Shown: positions 33,752-43,261 of the stretch, piece after piece
How the letters are laid out: each line of letters begins with the position of its first letter
Numbering within the stretch: the first letter of the stretch is position 1
Source: CAZQVA01 sp964596685
GTDB taxonomy: Bacteria > Chlamydiota > Chlamydiia > Chlamydiales > VFKH01
Length of the DNA stretch: 64,000 nt
Reading direction: 5' to 3'
Assembly (NCBI GenBank): GCA_964596685.1
Contig: CAZQVA010000006.1
Span: 1-64,000 of the forward strand
The notes under the pieces: model-generated
What the model saw: the letters and a program-made list of their open reading frames with translations, nothing else
Told to the model about the DNA's origin: nothing
Database searches by the model: none
Made by a program: the position numbers and the translations under genes

Positions 33752-34693
33752 TCATATCTTTGATTCGGCGCGAGGCTCTATAAAACTCGTCCCGGGACCA
33801 CCCGCAGCACCCATTGCCAATAAATCTCTCATGAAGATTTGACAATGTACTTTACAAGGGTCCCAAATGTCTACGTAACCCATCTCAGAATCTGATAAAG
33901 GTACATCTAAAGCAGGTTGAGAAAGATATTTGGTGTTTCTAGATATTCCACCAAAACCCTTTTTGGCTTCTTGACCATCAATACTCATCCACATTGCTCC
34001 ACCAAATGGTACGACGGCTGCCTCGCTAGGGGCAAATTTGTGAAAACGTCCCACTTTACAGAGCGCTACTGCAAGGGCTACTTCGACACAGCGAGTGTGC
34101 GGCTCAACTAGCTCTTTAGGAGCCCTATGCGGAGAACGCATCTGAAAGGTGCGTAAAAATACATAAGCAGATGGCGTAGGCAATCTTACAAGCTCAAAAA
34201 CCCACTTGGTGCTCTTCGAATTCATTTGCTGAAGAAATTCAACCATCTTCTTGCGCAACTCAATATCCTGAATAGGATCTTTATCTTGCGAGACTGCTAC
34301 CAAAACTAACTTGGACCGAGGAATTGCTACCATCCCTAAACATTTATTGCGCTCAAATAGGGGGAAGTTTTCCATTGTATCCTGCACATGTTGATAGGCG
34401 ATTCGAAAAAAGGCGCGAGCCGCTAACTTTGTTCTCTGAAGTGCGGCATCTGTTGGCTGAAGTAACACCTCTTTGCTGAGCACATGTCGCGCAGCACAGC
34501 GCATACGCGCCAGTTGAGCACCTTCAACAGTGGGTGATACGGTTGAAGGATCTCCTAAAACTAAACCCTCTCTTATTTTAGCATCAAAGCTAGTGCCGAA
34601 ACGGTGCCATTTTAATGGCAGATTTAGGGGGGTTGAAGGTGGAGAGACCTCAGGGGGAGAAATAGGCCTCAAGGAATTTGTATTAACAGACAT
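33752..34693 (-). CDS. Unrecognised protein with a possible deaminase-like C-terminus
   Basis: A 313-residue protein. The first about 30 residues are Ser/Pro-rich (RPISPPEVSPPSTPLNLPL), as in secreted chlamydial proteins. Near residue 205 it reads PHTRCVEVALAVALCKVG and near 283 DIWDPCKVHCQIFM. C-x-E followed by a PC...C pair recalls deaminase toxin folds, but the cysteine spacing is C-x3-C instead of C-x2-C, so assignment is weak. FGGAMWMSIDGQ between them could be a strand. No signal peptide. It ends 48 bases from the hairpin at 33668 and is followed on the right by an alpha/beta hydrolase gene. Confidence 0.7.
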   Translation of the reverse strand: MSVNTNSLRPISPPEVSPPSTPLNLPLKWHRFGTSFDAKIREGLVLGDPSTVSPTVEGAQLARMRCAARHVLSKEVLLQPTDAALQRTKLAARAFFRIAYQHVQDTMENFPLFERNKCLGMVAIPRSKLVLVAVSQDKDPIQDIELRKKMVEFLQQMNSKSTKWVFELVRLPTPSAYVFLRTFQMRSPHRAPKELVEPHTRCVEVALAVALCKVGRFHKFAPSEAAVVPFGGAMWMSIDGQEAKKGFGGISRNTKYLSQPALDVPLSDSEMGYVDIWDPCKVHCQIFMRDLLAMGAAGGPGTSFIEPRAESKI

Positions 34694-34706
34694 AAGGAAA
34701 GTGGTT

Positions 34707-35432
34707 TTATTTACATATGATACTACGTAAAGTATACACTACTTCTTCTGGTTTTTCCAACCACGGAAAGTGGCTAGCGCCTTTGATTGAAACAAAACGA
34801 ATATTGGGACGTCCTTGATAAGGTGTACCATCAAATGAGGTGAGAGGGGTAATTTGATCTAGCTCGCCCGTAAAAACCAGTGTCGGTATTCTTTCTGGAA
34901 CCCATGTAGGCGTATAATGGGGATGAAAATGGTCTTTCACCCATAAAAAAGCAGCATCGTTATAGGGTAGATCTTTGAAGAGTTGCTTGGCGCGCTCTAC
35001 CATGGAAGAAGAAACATAGAGATGTAAACGACTTAAGAAGTAATCCCTCACTACAACAGGTCCCTGTACATGATGGGTGAACCTTTTTGCCGATGCACTC
35101 ATCAGTACCAATCCTGTCAGATAATTCTCTAATTCAGGACAAGTCATCACAAACATTGCAGCAAATGAATGCGCTACGAGGTAAACATTTTTGAATGATT
35201 TTACAACCTCAATGAGACCTTCTTTCCACTTTTCAGGCTCTAAAGGAGTTGGGTTACTTCCATCGCCGGGAAAATCAACGAGATAGATGGAACCGGGCAA
35301 GTCAATCACTGTCATGAGGGTAGAAAAATATTCTGAACCCAGACCGGCTCCTCCGGGCAAAAACAACCACACGCTTCCAGGTTTTTCCTGCACCTGTCTT
35401 AAGCGAAAGCCATGAATTGTTGTTTCCTTCAT
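34707..35432 (-). CDS. Alpha/beta-hydrolase fold protein
   Basis: A 241-residue hydrolase: oxyanion region LFLPGGAGLGSEYF, nucleophile elbow VYLVAHSFAAMFV with Ser in AHSFA (canonical GxSxG has an Ala at the first position), acid VFTGELDQITPL and His in KGASHFPWLEKPEEV. It likely hydrolyses an ester or amide; the substrate is unknown. It follows the DUF192 gene after about 11 bases and is probably the last of the uvrA operon. Confidence 0.85.
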   Translation of the reverse strand: MKETTIHGFRLRQVQEKPGSVWLFLPGGAGLGSEYFSTLMTVIDLPGSIYLVDFPGDGSNPTPLEPEKWKEGLIEVVKSFKNVYLVAHSFAAMFVMTCPELENYLTGLVLMSASAKRFTHHVQGPVVVRDYFLSRLHLYVSSSMVERAKQLFKDLPYNDAAFLWVKDHFHPHYTPTWVPERIPTLVFTGELDQITPLTSFDGTPYQGRPNIRFVSIKGASHFPWLEKPEEVVYTLRSIICK

Positions 35433-35443
35433 TATTTCACCTC

Positions 35444-35911
35444 CTAGAAGTTATTTGGAAAACTATCTCCTACATGGTAACCATGCGCTTTAAACCAACC
35501 TTTCGGCATCTCTAACGCGTAAGAAACAGGTTGTTGACTACGGACACCGTGTTCTGAATAAAAATGGCGAATTGGATCGTTATAGGGGTAGCGCGCAAAA
35601 TCTTTTGTCGAATTAACGGGGCGCTCTGGGTCCATTTTTTCAGGATAGGCCAAAAGATCCACAATTTCAACGATCTTAAATGTCTCATCTAAAAATGCAA
35701 CAGACAGGTCGACATAACAATTAAACATCCACAGGGAAACATATTGTGGTGGCTCATAAGAAAAGAGCATCCCTTCATTTTCCCCAAGAGTTTTGCGCCC
35801 CATCAATCCCCACATCGACTCATCATGATTTTTAACACGATGAATATTCCAGCCATCGCCAGAAAGTAGACTCGTTACTACTAAAAAAAACAGAAGACAG
35901 AGCTTTCTCAT
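35444..35911 (-). CDS. DUF192 family exported protein
   Basis: 155 residues when started at ATG 35911, which overlaps the uvrA stop (ATGA) and has GGAAGG five bases upstream. The start gives a signal peptide, MRKLCLLFFLVVTSLLSG. The DUF192 pattern is clear: MWGLMGRKTLGENEGMLFSY, LWMFNCYVDLSVAFLDE, and the C-terminal YALEMPKGWFKAHGYHVGD. Family function is unknown. A longer start at 35941 would put ten extra residues ahead of the signal and is unlikely. Confidence 0.85.
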   Translation of the reverse strand: MRKLCLLFFLVVTSLLSGDGWNIHRVKNHDESMWGLMGRKTLGENEGMLFSYEPPQYVSLWMFNCYVDLSVAFLDETFKIVEIVDLLAYPEKMDPERPVNSTKDFARYPYNDPIRHFYSEHGVRSQQPVSYALEMPKGWFKAHGYHVGDSFPNNF

Positions 35912-38900
35912 AAATACCTTCCTGTGACTGAGCTGCGACAATTTTTTAAATCGGATGGAAGACCGCTATAGATGAGATGCCCTCCTTCAGGGCCAGAGCC
36001 GGGACCTAAATCCACCACGTGATCTGCTGAGCGAATAAAATCCAAGTGATGTTCAATCACAATCACCGTATGCCCAGCATCAACTAATTGATGGAGAATA
36101 TTAATCAGTTTATGCACTTCAAGGATATGTAATCCCGTCGTTGGTTCATCAAAGAGATAGAGTGTAGGACCACGCGTACGCTTCATCAATTCAGTCGACA
36201 GACGCAAGCGTTGTGACTCTCCACCAGAGAGTGTCAACAGCCCCTGCCCCAGGTGCAGGTAATCTAGACCCACTGAAAACAAAATTTCAAGTGCTTTATG
36301 GATCTTTCTCACGTGGCTAAAAATCGGTGCAAACTCTTTCAAACTTAAAGAAAGGAGCTGTCCAATATTATACCCACGATATGTGACGTCAAGAGAGCGT
36401 TGTTTAAGACGCAAGCCCTGACACTCGGGGCAAGGAATATGGATGGAGGGCAAAAATTGCATATCGACAATGCGATATCCAAGGCCATCGCAGCGAGAAC
36501 ACATTCCTGCTGGATGGTTATAGCTAAAATGCATGCCTTGTAATCCCCTTGCCTGCGCAAGTGGCAATTGCGAGAAAATCTGCCGCAATGGGGTGAGCAT
36601 ATCTGTGTAGGTAGCAACATCAGCGCGTATATTGGCTCCTAAAGGCGCTTGCGTCAATAATTGCACCTGAGCAAAGTGCTCCAAACCACTTACATTAGGG
36701 TGATACCCTTGCGATGCAGCAAAAATCAAATCTTCTAAGAGAGTAGACTTTCCACTTCCCGAGCGTCCTGTAATGCAAGTCAGATGTCCATAAGGGATGG
36801 TACAAGTAATGTCCTTCAAATTATGCGTCTTGGCATTTTTAATATGAATCCCCCCTTGAACAGACCTCGATACCTCTCTGAAGGCTGTCGCAAACTCCCC
36901 TCTCAGCTCCCTTCCTGTCAGCGATTTGCTTTTTTTAGTAGCTGCTATCGACCCTTGAAAAAGGACTTGCCCGCCATAAATTCCTGCACCAGGCCCCATT
37001 TCAATCACATGATCTGCTTTTTCAATAATTAAAGGATCATGTTCAACCACAATCACTGTGTTGTTTAGCTCTTTTAATTCTTGCAAAGTTTTATTCAACA
37101 GATGACTTTCATGGGGGTGCAAACCTATCGAAGGTTCATCAATCACATATAGCACACCTGTCAACCCAGAGCCAAGCTGACGCGCAAGACGGATACGCTG
37201 CGCCTCTCCCGAACTGAGCGTTCCTGCTGTGCGGTCTAATCCTAAATAATACAACCCAACCTGACAAGCAAAACGCAAACGGTGACAGATACGTTCCAAA
37301 CGCTCCTGAGCATACTTATTATTCACTGGGCCCACTGCATCTAGGCGCCGCGAAATATCTTGAAGCGAAAGAGCACATAAGGCATGAATAGGCATCCCCT
37401 GCCAGAGCACATGGCGTGCAAATGGATTTAAAAAAGAACCTTTACACTCTGCGCAGCGTGGGTTGGTCGCCATACAAGCCGGGCATACTCCATCGGGGTG
37501 ATGATAAGACAGCACCTGAGGGGTAAGAGCAGGATAGGTTTTTCCATCACTTGCGGCATAACCAACTTTATAACGGCGCAATTTATCATCGACGAAAAGA
37601 TGGATCGTCCCATTGCCCAGTTGATGAGCCATCTCTAACGACTCGACAAGGCGCCTATCGATTGCTTTTGGCAATGGCATTCTATCAACCAAAAGGTAGC
37701 TAGGGGTGCGCGAAAAAGGAGGCCTATCATCAATTTCAAGCAGCTCACTACCTCGCATGATCTTCAGAAAGCCTTTTTTCTGCCATCCTTGAAGAGCTTC
37801 TTCCCATTCTGTTGTTGTAACTGCTAAAATAGGTGTAACAAGGGCTAAAATGGATTTGGGAGGCAATTGGAGCAACTGCTTTGCAATTTCCTCATATCCC
37901 ATCCATGAAATCGGCTCACCCGTGAGAGGACAGTGTGGCTGTCCAAGTTGTGCATAGATGACGCGTAGATCTTCCAAAATGTGCGTTAAAGTTCCCACTG
38001 TACTACGTGGATTATTTGCGCGCGCCCTTTGCTCGATAGCCACGGCGGGAGAAAGCCCTGAAATGCGATCAACAATGGGGGGCGGGAGTTTTTCAATAAA
38101 TTGACGCACATAAGGAGATAGAGCTTCGCTATAACGTCTTTGCCCTTCTGCAAAAAGGGTATCAAAGGCTAAGCTACTTTTACCGGAACCAGAGGGTCCT
38201 GTTATGACAGTCAACGCATTGCGTGGAATAGCGAGTGAAACACCCTTGAGGTTGTGCTGCTGGGCATTAACAATTTCAATCTCTCTTAATGAAGTCGCCA
38301 CTTTTTGCACATTTGGTTTTAAAGCTGACTCCGCACGCAATGACTCACCCGTCAACGTATTTGCTTGAAAGAGCGTCTCCACTGTTCCAGAAGCTACAAT
38401 TTTTCCACCACTGCGCCCACCCTTTGGTCCTAAATCAATCACCCAATCCGCACTTTTAATAAGATCGAGATTATGCTCAATCACAACGATTGTATGCCCT
38501 TGATCTACAAGTAAGTGAAGTGTATGCAACAACTGTGCGATATCATGAAAATGCAGGCCTGTAGTGGGCTCATCTAAAACATAGAGACAAGGCTGTCGAT
38601 GAGGTCTTGCAAGCTCCTTTGCCAATTTTACACGCTGTGCCTCGCCTCCTGAAAGATGAACAGATGGCTCTCCCAGGCGCATATACCCAAGACCTGCATC
38701 CATCATCGCTTGTAAAACGCGTGCAATCGAAGGGTGTGCTTCAAAAAAAGCGCAGGCCTCTTTAACAGTCATTTCAAGTACGTCATAAACGTTTTTCCCT
38801 CGAAATTTAATAGAAAGCGTCTGTGTATCGAAGCGACGACCTTCACACACATTACAAGGCAGCCACCCCTCTTCATTGGCATCAAGTTCGATGCGTATCT

Positions 38901-41067
38901 GCCCAATACCCGCACAATGCGGGCAAGCTCCTGATTTTGCATTAAAACTAAAGCGCCCTTTATCATAACCACGCGCTTGACTCTCTGGCAAACCAGCAAA
39001 CAAGTCTCTGATGGCATCAAAAAGCTTGGTGTAGGTCGCTGGAATAGATCTGGACATACGTCCGAGTGGACTTTGATCAATTAAAATCACTTTATCCAAC
39101 GACTGGATCCCTTCAATAGAGGTATAAGGGCCTGGGCGCTCTTCAGCGCCATTGAGCTCTTTAGCTAGTATGGGGTACAGCGTTTCCGAAATAAGTGATG
39201 ACTTACCTGATCCCGAAGGTCCTGTAATAACGACGAAACGCTCTAAAGGGATATTTAAAGTTACATCTTGCAGGTTATTTAATGTCGCACCCTTGAGCGA
39301 TAGCCATGGATGTTCTTTACCAATGGATCGTGGTTTTTTGTTCCATACATGGCGTTTCTTGGTGAGATAGTCGGCGGTCAGAGAGTGCTTACACTTTAAG
39401 AAATTTTTAATCGGTCCGCTATAAAGAATTTCACCCCCTTCTTGTCCAGCAAGGGGCCCAAAATCTACAATATGATCGGCAGCTAATATCGTTTCTTCAT
39501 CATGTTCAACAACAATGACGCGATTGCCCAAGTCGCTTAAATGACGCAATGCCTTTAAAAGTCGCTTGTTATCTGAAGGGTGTAAGCCAATGGAAGGTTC
39601 ATCCAAAACATATGTCGCTCCAACAAGCCCTGACCCAATTTGACAAGCTAAACGCACACGTTGAGCCTCCCCACCGGAGAGACTTGGAGCATTACGATCA
39701 AGGGTTAAATACTCAAGACCCACATCGATCAAGAAGTCAAGGCGCAAAAGAATTTGTTGTAAAAGGCCTTGAGCAATTGTCCATTCCTCTGGATCTAGCT
39801 GTACTTGCTGCAAAAAAGCTTTTGCGTCCTCTAGGGGCATTTGTAGAAGAGAATAAATCGTAGCGCCACTAAATGTTGCCGCTGCAGGATACGCGCGCAG
39901 GCGGTGCCCGCGGCATTGTGGGCAACTCATTTGCGTGCGGAATTCATCAAGCATGCGCTTTTCACTGCCCGAAGCGAAAGCCAGGTACTGACGCAATGGC
40001 GGCAAAACTCCGGGCCAGATCCCCTCAACCCCATAAAGAAAGGTGTTTTTCTCTCTTTCTGTCAATTTTTCCCACGAGACATTGCGCCGCACATTTAAAG
40101 AGGGTGGCAACCTTTCCAAGCGCCATAACTCATGATCAGAAGAGGTGCGAATAAGAAAAGCATGCTCGTCGATAGAACGTTTGGGATTCACAATTCTTGC
40201 GATATCAAAATCTTTCGTGACGCCGAGTCCTAAACATGTCGGACACATCCCCTGAGGATGGTTGTAAGAAAAATCATACGGTTGCAAAGCTGGGTAAGAC
40301 AACCCTGAGCTTCGCGAGTAAGCGTGTATAGAGAAGAGATGCTCTTCTTTTTCCTGTTGATCCACAAGAAAGCACGTTCCATGCCCTAGCTCTAAAGCCT
40401 GAGTAATCGCTTCTGAAATCCGCAGAGAAGGGGAACCATCGACTTCGATCGTGTCAACAAGGACTTGTAGTGTATGAATTTGCTCCTTATCAACACGGGG
40501 TGGATCTTCTAAATCTATCCATTGTCCATCTAAACGTGCTTTTAAAAACCCCTGTTTTAATAGATCCTTAAAGGTCTGCACGAATTCTGCACGCGTCCCC
40601 TCAGAAATTGTTGCAAGAACGGACCAAAGTCCATGAGGTTTCAATTGACGTACGGCCGTGATAATTTGTTCAAGGCTCCTTGGTTGGACGGCTTCACCGC
40701 TGATAGGACAGTGAGGAATGGCTACTCTTGCATAGAGCAGACGTAAAAAATCATGGATCTGCGTCATCGTTGCGACAGTCGAACGAGGATTGCGGCCGCC
40801 GCTCTTCTGTTCAATCGCAATAGTAGGATTAGTGCCGCGCACCTCATCTACATCTGGGCGTGGAAGGAGAGGGACTTTAGGATGATGTGATAATGAATCG
40901 ATATAGGCATTTTGCCCTGCGGCATAAATCGTTTCAAATGCCATGGACGACTTACCCGAACCAGAGACGCCACTAAACACAATCAACTGCCCAGCGGGTA
41001 AATCGAGAGAAACATTTTTAAGATTATTAACTTTTACGCCTTTAAGGCTCAATTGTGTATCATCCAT
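35908..41067 (-). CDS. uvrA: Tandem-fused excinuclease ABC subunit A (double UvrA)
   Basis: About 1,719 residues, nearly twice the usual 940, made of two complete UvrA units end to end (about 1-885 and 905-1719). There are four Walker A sites (GVSGSGKSS, GPSGSGKSS, GPSGSGKSS, GRSGSGKST) and four ABC signatures (LSGGEAQRVRL, LSGGEAQRVKL, LSSGEAQRIRL, LSGGESQRLRL; the third is altered). CPxC zinc modules also occur in both halves. It recognises DNA damage for nucleotide excision repair; normal UvrA dimerises, so this fusion is likely an intramolecular dimer. Double UvrA is characteristic of Chlamydiae. GTG 41088 is an alternative start; ATG 41067 is preferred for matching the family N-terminus. 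Confidence 0.95.
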   Translation of the reverse strand: MDDTQLSLKGVKVNNLKNVSLDLPAGQLIVFSGVSGSGKSSMAFETIYAAGQNAYIDSLSHHPKVPLLPRPDVDEVRGTNPTIAIEQKSGGRNPRSTVATMTQIHDFLRLLYARVAIPHCPISGEAVQPRSLEQIITAVRQLKPHGLWSVLATISEGTRAEFVQTFKDLLKQGFLKARLDGQWIDLEDPPRVDKEQIHTLQVLVDTIEVDGSPSLRISEAITQALELGHGTCFLVDQQEKEEHLFSIHAYSRSSGLSYPALQPYDFSYNHPQGMCPTCLGLGVTKDFDIARIVNPKRSIDEHAFLIRTSSDHELWRLERLPPSLNVRRNVSWEKLTEREKNTFLYGVEGIWPGVLPPLRQYLAFASGSEKRMLDEFRTQMSCPQCRGHRLRAYPAAATFSGATIYSLLQMPLEDAKAFLQQVQLDPEEWTIAQGLLQQILLRLDFLIDVGLEYLTLDRNAPSLSGGEAQRVRLACQIGSGLVGATYVLDEPSIGLHPSDNKRLLKALRHLSDLGNRVIVVEHDEETILAADHIVDFGPLAGQEGGEILYSGPIKNFLKCKHSLTADYLTKKRHVWNKKPRSIGKEHPWLSLKGATLNNLQDVTLNIPLERFVVITGPSGSGKSSLISETLYPILAKELNGAEERPGPYTSIEGIQSLDKVILIDQSPLGRMSRSIPATYTKLFDAIRDLFAGLPESQARGYDKGRFSFNAKSGACPHCAGIGQIRIELDANEEGWLPCNVCEGRRFDTQTLSIKFRGKNVYDVLEMTVKEACAFFEAHPSIARVLQAMMDAGLGYMRLGEPSVHLSGGEAQRVKLAKELARPHRQPCLYVLDEPTTGLHFHDIAQLLHTLHLLVDQGHTIVVIEHNLDLIKSADWVIDLGPKGGRSGGKIVASGTVETLFQANTLTGESLRAESALKPNVQKVATSLREIEIVNAQQHNLKGVSLAIPRNALTVITGPSGSGKSSLAFDTLFAEGQRRYSEALSPYVRQFIEKLPPPIVDRISGLSPAVAIEQRARANNPRSTVGTLTHILEDLRVIYAQLGQPHCPLTGEPISWMGYEEIAKQLLQLPPKSILALVTPILAVTTTEWEEALQGWQKKGFLKIMRGSELLEIDDRPPFSRTPSYLLVDRMPLPKAIDRRLVESLEMAHQLGNGTIHLFVDDKLRRYKVGYAASDGKTYPALTPQVLSYHHPDGVCPACMATNPRCAECKGSFLNPFARHVLWQGMPIHALCALSLQDISRRLDAVGPVNNKYAQERLERICHRLRFACQVGLYYLGLDRTAGTLSSGEAQRIRLARQLGSGLTGVLYVIDEPSIGLHPHESHLLNKTLQELKELNNTVIVVEHDPLIIEKADHVIEMGPGAGIYGGQVLFQGSIAATKKSKSLTGRELRGEFATAFREVSRSVQGGIHIKNAKTHNLKDITCTIPYGHLTCITGRSGSGKSTLLEDLIFAASQGYHPNVSGLEHFAQVQLLTQAPLGANIRADVATYTDMLTPLRQIFSQLPLAQARGLQGMHFSYNHPAGMCSRCDGLGYRIVDMQFLPSIHIPCPECQGLRLKQRSLDVTYRGYNIGQLLSLSLKEFAPIFSHVRKIHKALEILFSVGLDYLHLGQGLLTLSGGESQRLRLSTELMKRTRGPTLYLFDEPTTGLHILEVHKLINILHQLVDAGHTVIVIEHHLDFIRSADHVVDLGPGSGPEGGHLIYSGLPSDLKNCRSSVTGRYL

Positions 41068-41149
41068 AGCCCGATAGATTATCAGCACAAGCTTCTAAAA
41101 GAAATAGAAACTTTCTTTCTGATTTATTTTTTTTACATACATGCGCCAG

Positions 41150-42139
41150 TTAATGAGCCAGCGAGACTGCATGGGCCCAAAAGATAAAGAGCTCTGCGCT
41201 ATATAATAAGATAAGCGCGGCAATCCCACCCCACTCAATAAGAGCCGATTTTTTTATCGGTATCAGCCACCATTTAAGACAATAAATCGCTACTGGCATC
41301 AAGGGCCAAGCGACCAAAGTCACGCTAATAGCATTGGCAATAAATGTCGCCAGTGAAAGATCGACAGAGTGTACAAGAGGCGATAGAAAATGCAATTCAA
41401 GCATCACAACAGGAAAAAGCACTAATAGCACCACGCAGGTTTGCTTCCAGGTTGGAGGTGTTTGATTGGCAAACGAGGCGCTCGCAAACCACCCACTAAA
41501 AGGTGAGATCATCCGGTGACTTTCTACAGAGTGGACCAGCGTGCTGGCTTCATTGAGAATAGCTTTTCGAATGTCGGATGTAATCCATTGATCGAGATGT
41601 TCCTGTGTATCAAACTGCAATAAGGTAATCCAATTACCAGCCTGCTCTTCTTTGGGCGATTGTACATAAACACCTTTAAATCCTTGAAAGTGGGACTCCG
41701 CTTCATGAATTTTCCCCATCCAGGCATGATATGCCGCTACTTTCTGAGGGTGCACCTGGGTCACAAAAACCTCTGTGACTCCCCAATTGTTCATGGCACA
41801 ACTTGTTTCTACACTAAAATCTGCGGTTAGATAGGGTTGAAGGGAATTTTTTAAGGCAAAATACTCAGGCGACTGAAGCCATCGACAAGATGATGAGGCA
41901 TCTTCAAAGCGTTCAGTAATCACCCATTCAAGTGGTTTTTTAGGTGTGGGTGAAAGAATTTCTAAGCTGATGAACCCCTTAAAAGAGGCAATACGGGCTT
42001 GTAGGAGAGATTGCCATTTGGCAAATTCCTCAGCTGCGCCATCCTTTAGTTGCAAGCGTGTGATTAAAATCTGTTCTTGATTAGTAGCGGGCACGGTCAG
42101 GCAATTTTGCAAATTTTTCCCATACAGCAACGGCTTCAT
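41150..42139 (-). CDS. Membrane-anchored antibiotic-biosynthesis-monooxygenase-like protein
   Basis: A 329-residue protein. Two dimeric ferredoxin-like ABM domains lie in tandem (about 22-110: ILITRLQLKDGAAEEFAKWQ and then LEWVITERFEDASSS; about 118-205: VTEVFVTQVHPQKVAAYHAW and NWITLLQFDTQEHLDQW). Three or four hydrophobic segments make up the C-terminal third (TCVVLLVLFPVVMLELHFL, LATFIANAISVTLVAWPLMP, GGIAALILLYSAELFIFWA). ABM domains bind small organic ligands or act as cofactorless oxygenases; the substrate here is unknown. The reading frame overlaps the guanine deaminase gene by 59 bases; the true start may be a downstream GTG, as no SD is visible. Confidence 0.8.
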   Translation of the reverse strand: MKPLLYGKNLQNCLTVPATNQEQILITRLQLKDGAAEEFAKWQSLLQARIASFKGFISLEILSPTPKKPLEWVITERFEDASSSCRWLQSPEYFALKNSLQPYLTADFSVETSCAMNNWGVTEVFVTQVHPQKVAAYHAWMGKIHEAESHFQGFKGVYVQSPKEEQAGNWITLLQFDTQEHLDQWITSDIRKAILNEASTLVHSVESHRMISPFSGWFASASFANQTPPTWKQTCVVLLVLFPVVMLELHFLSPLVHSVDLSLATFIANAISVTLVAWPLMPVAIYCLKWWLIPIKKSALIEWGGIAALILLYSAELFIFWAHAVSLAH

Positions 42140-42566
42140 TCCGCATAAATTCTTTCATAGGGATCAAGCGTTTGTTATCTTCTTTAGCTAATTCTGCATA
42201 ATAATCGACGTCAAGAAAGTCTCCCAATCTCTTGGTATCTTCCATGCGTGCTCCATAGTAGATCACTTGGATATGAGCCCAATAAGCTGCACAAAGACAC
42301 ATGGGACAACAATAGGCACTTGAATACATCACACACCCATCTAAATGCGGATTTTGAAGCACTTTAGCTGCATTGCGAATCGCATCAATTTCGGCGTGGA
42401 CGGTGGGGTCTTTTTCTTTAATAACGCGGTTGTATCCTTCGGCAATGATGCGTCCATCCTTCACAATCACAACACCAAAGACACCCCCACTCTTTTCTAC
42501 TAAACCCGCTTTTTCACTGAGCTCGATCGCCCTTGTCATAAACTTTGCATCTGGATGACCTGTCAT
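42081..42566 (-). CDS. guaD: Guanine deaminase / CDA-family purine deaminase
   Basis: A 161-residue zinc deaminase: GGVFGVVIVKDGRIIAEGYN, DPTVHAEIDAIRNAA with the zinc His and catalytic Glu, and SSAYCCPMCLCAAYWAHIQV with zinc Cys in CPMC. The usual SCEPCPMC reads SAYCCPMC here, so Pro before the first zinc Cys is replaced by Cys. GDFLDVDYYAELAKE resembles GuaD C-terminal motifs better than TadA or CDD. It deaminates guanine to xanthine in studied relatives. GGGAG precedes the ATG at 42566 by 8 bases. Confidence 0.85.
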   Translation of the reverse strand: MTGHPDAKFMTRAIELSEKAGLVEKSGGVFGVVIVKDGRIIAEGYNRVIKEKDPTVHAEIDAIRNAAKVLQNPHLDGCVMYSSAYCCPMCLCAAYWAHIQVIYYGARMEDTKRLGDFLDVDYYAELAKEDNKRLIPMKEFMRNEAVAVWEKFAKLPDRARY

Positions 42567-42658
42567 AGGAAACTCCCTTGTATTGGACGTTAGATTTTAA
42601 TCTTTTAATATCACTTAAGGGGATTGATTTCTAGAAGCCTTTTGCAAATGGGTGTCAT

Positions 42659-42900
42659 TCAAAGTGTTCGGTGAGATGAAAAAAACTAGGGGACTCGCAA
42701 GCTGTAAAAGCTTATATGCCCTCTGTGTGCTTTGTGGGTTGAGGTCAAAAAAACTAAAACGAGTTAAATATATATTTTTTTTGAACCACAGAGCCCACAG
42801 AGCACACAGAGGGGAAAAATAAAGATTTTTTGGCAGAAGGTTATCTGCTGAATCCTTCAGAAGAGCTTTCTTTCTAGCTCTGCATAATTAACTAACACTA
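42659..42900 (+). repeat. MITE-like palindromic element, copy 3 (degraded)
   Basis: It begins GGGTGTCATTCAAAGTGTTC and keeps the central hairpin CCCTCTGTGTGCTTTGTGGG / CCCACAGAGCACACAGAGGG, but lacks about 50 bases left of the hairpin and has lost the right terminal repeat after CTAACACT. Same orientation as copy 2. Confidence 0.75.
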
Positions 42901-43181
42901 TTGCTAATCAGGAAAAAAGAGGTGGCCTTAGCATAACAAAGGCCCTACCAATAGATATAGGACAAGGCAGAGCCCTTGAGAGTAAAAGAGAACGCCAAAA
43001 AAAGAAACATGTAGAACCAAAGGAGGACACCATGCAGAAACAAGAACAACCCATACATTTTGGATGCGCAAATGGATCTATCCCAATCTTTCCCTGGACC
43101 CAATGATCGTGGCTAACGGGTAAAAAAGAGCAGGGCCTGAAGTGTAAGAGGTGATCCATAAGTGGGGCACAAAAAAAGCGC
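42901..43181 (+). other. Intergenic stretch with a possible 24-codon ORF
   Basis: No family-recognised gene. ATG 43032 has a perfect AAAGGAGG five bases upstream and opens 24 codons (QKQEQPIHFGCANGSIPIFP, then WTQ) to TGA 43104. Upstream is a 6-bp hairpin (GGCCTT/AAGGCC at 42924-42944). Whether the ORF is translated cannot be told; frame continuity after the TGA suggests it may instead be the end of a decayed gene. Confidence 0.3.
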
Positions 43182-43211
43182 TTGCAAATTTGCAGAAGGG
43201 TTTGTTATGAT
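43182..43211 (+). promoter_or_regulatory. Putative promoter of tRNA-His and possibly uppP
   Basis: TTGCAA at 43182-43187 and TATGAT at 43206-43211 are separated by 18 bases; a GCGCGC discriminator follows, as in stringently controlled stable-RNA promoters. The tRNA begins about 45 bases later. Confidence 0.5.
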
Positions 43212-43261
43212 TAGCGCGCTTTCGTTGATTCCTTAAGGCAATCATGTGGCCCTTTCACGAT

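Noticed and set aside
42908..43159. 83-codon minus-strand ORF after MITE copy 3
   Set aside because: No SD, no domain-like pattern, and it overlaps the better-supported small ORF on the other strand.
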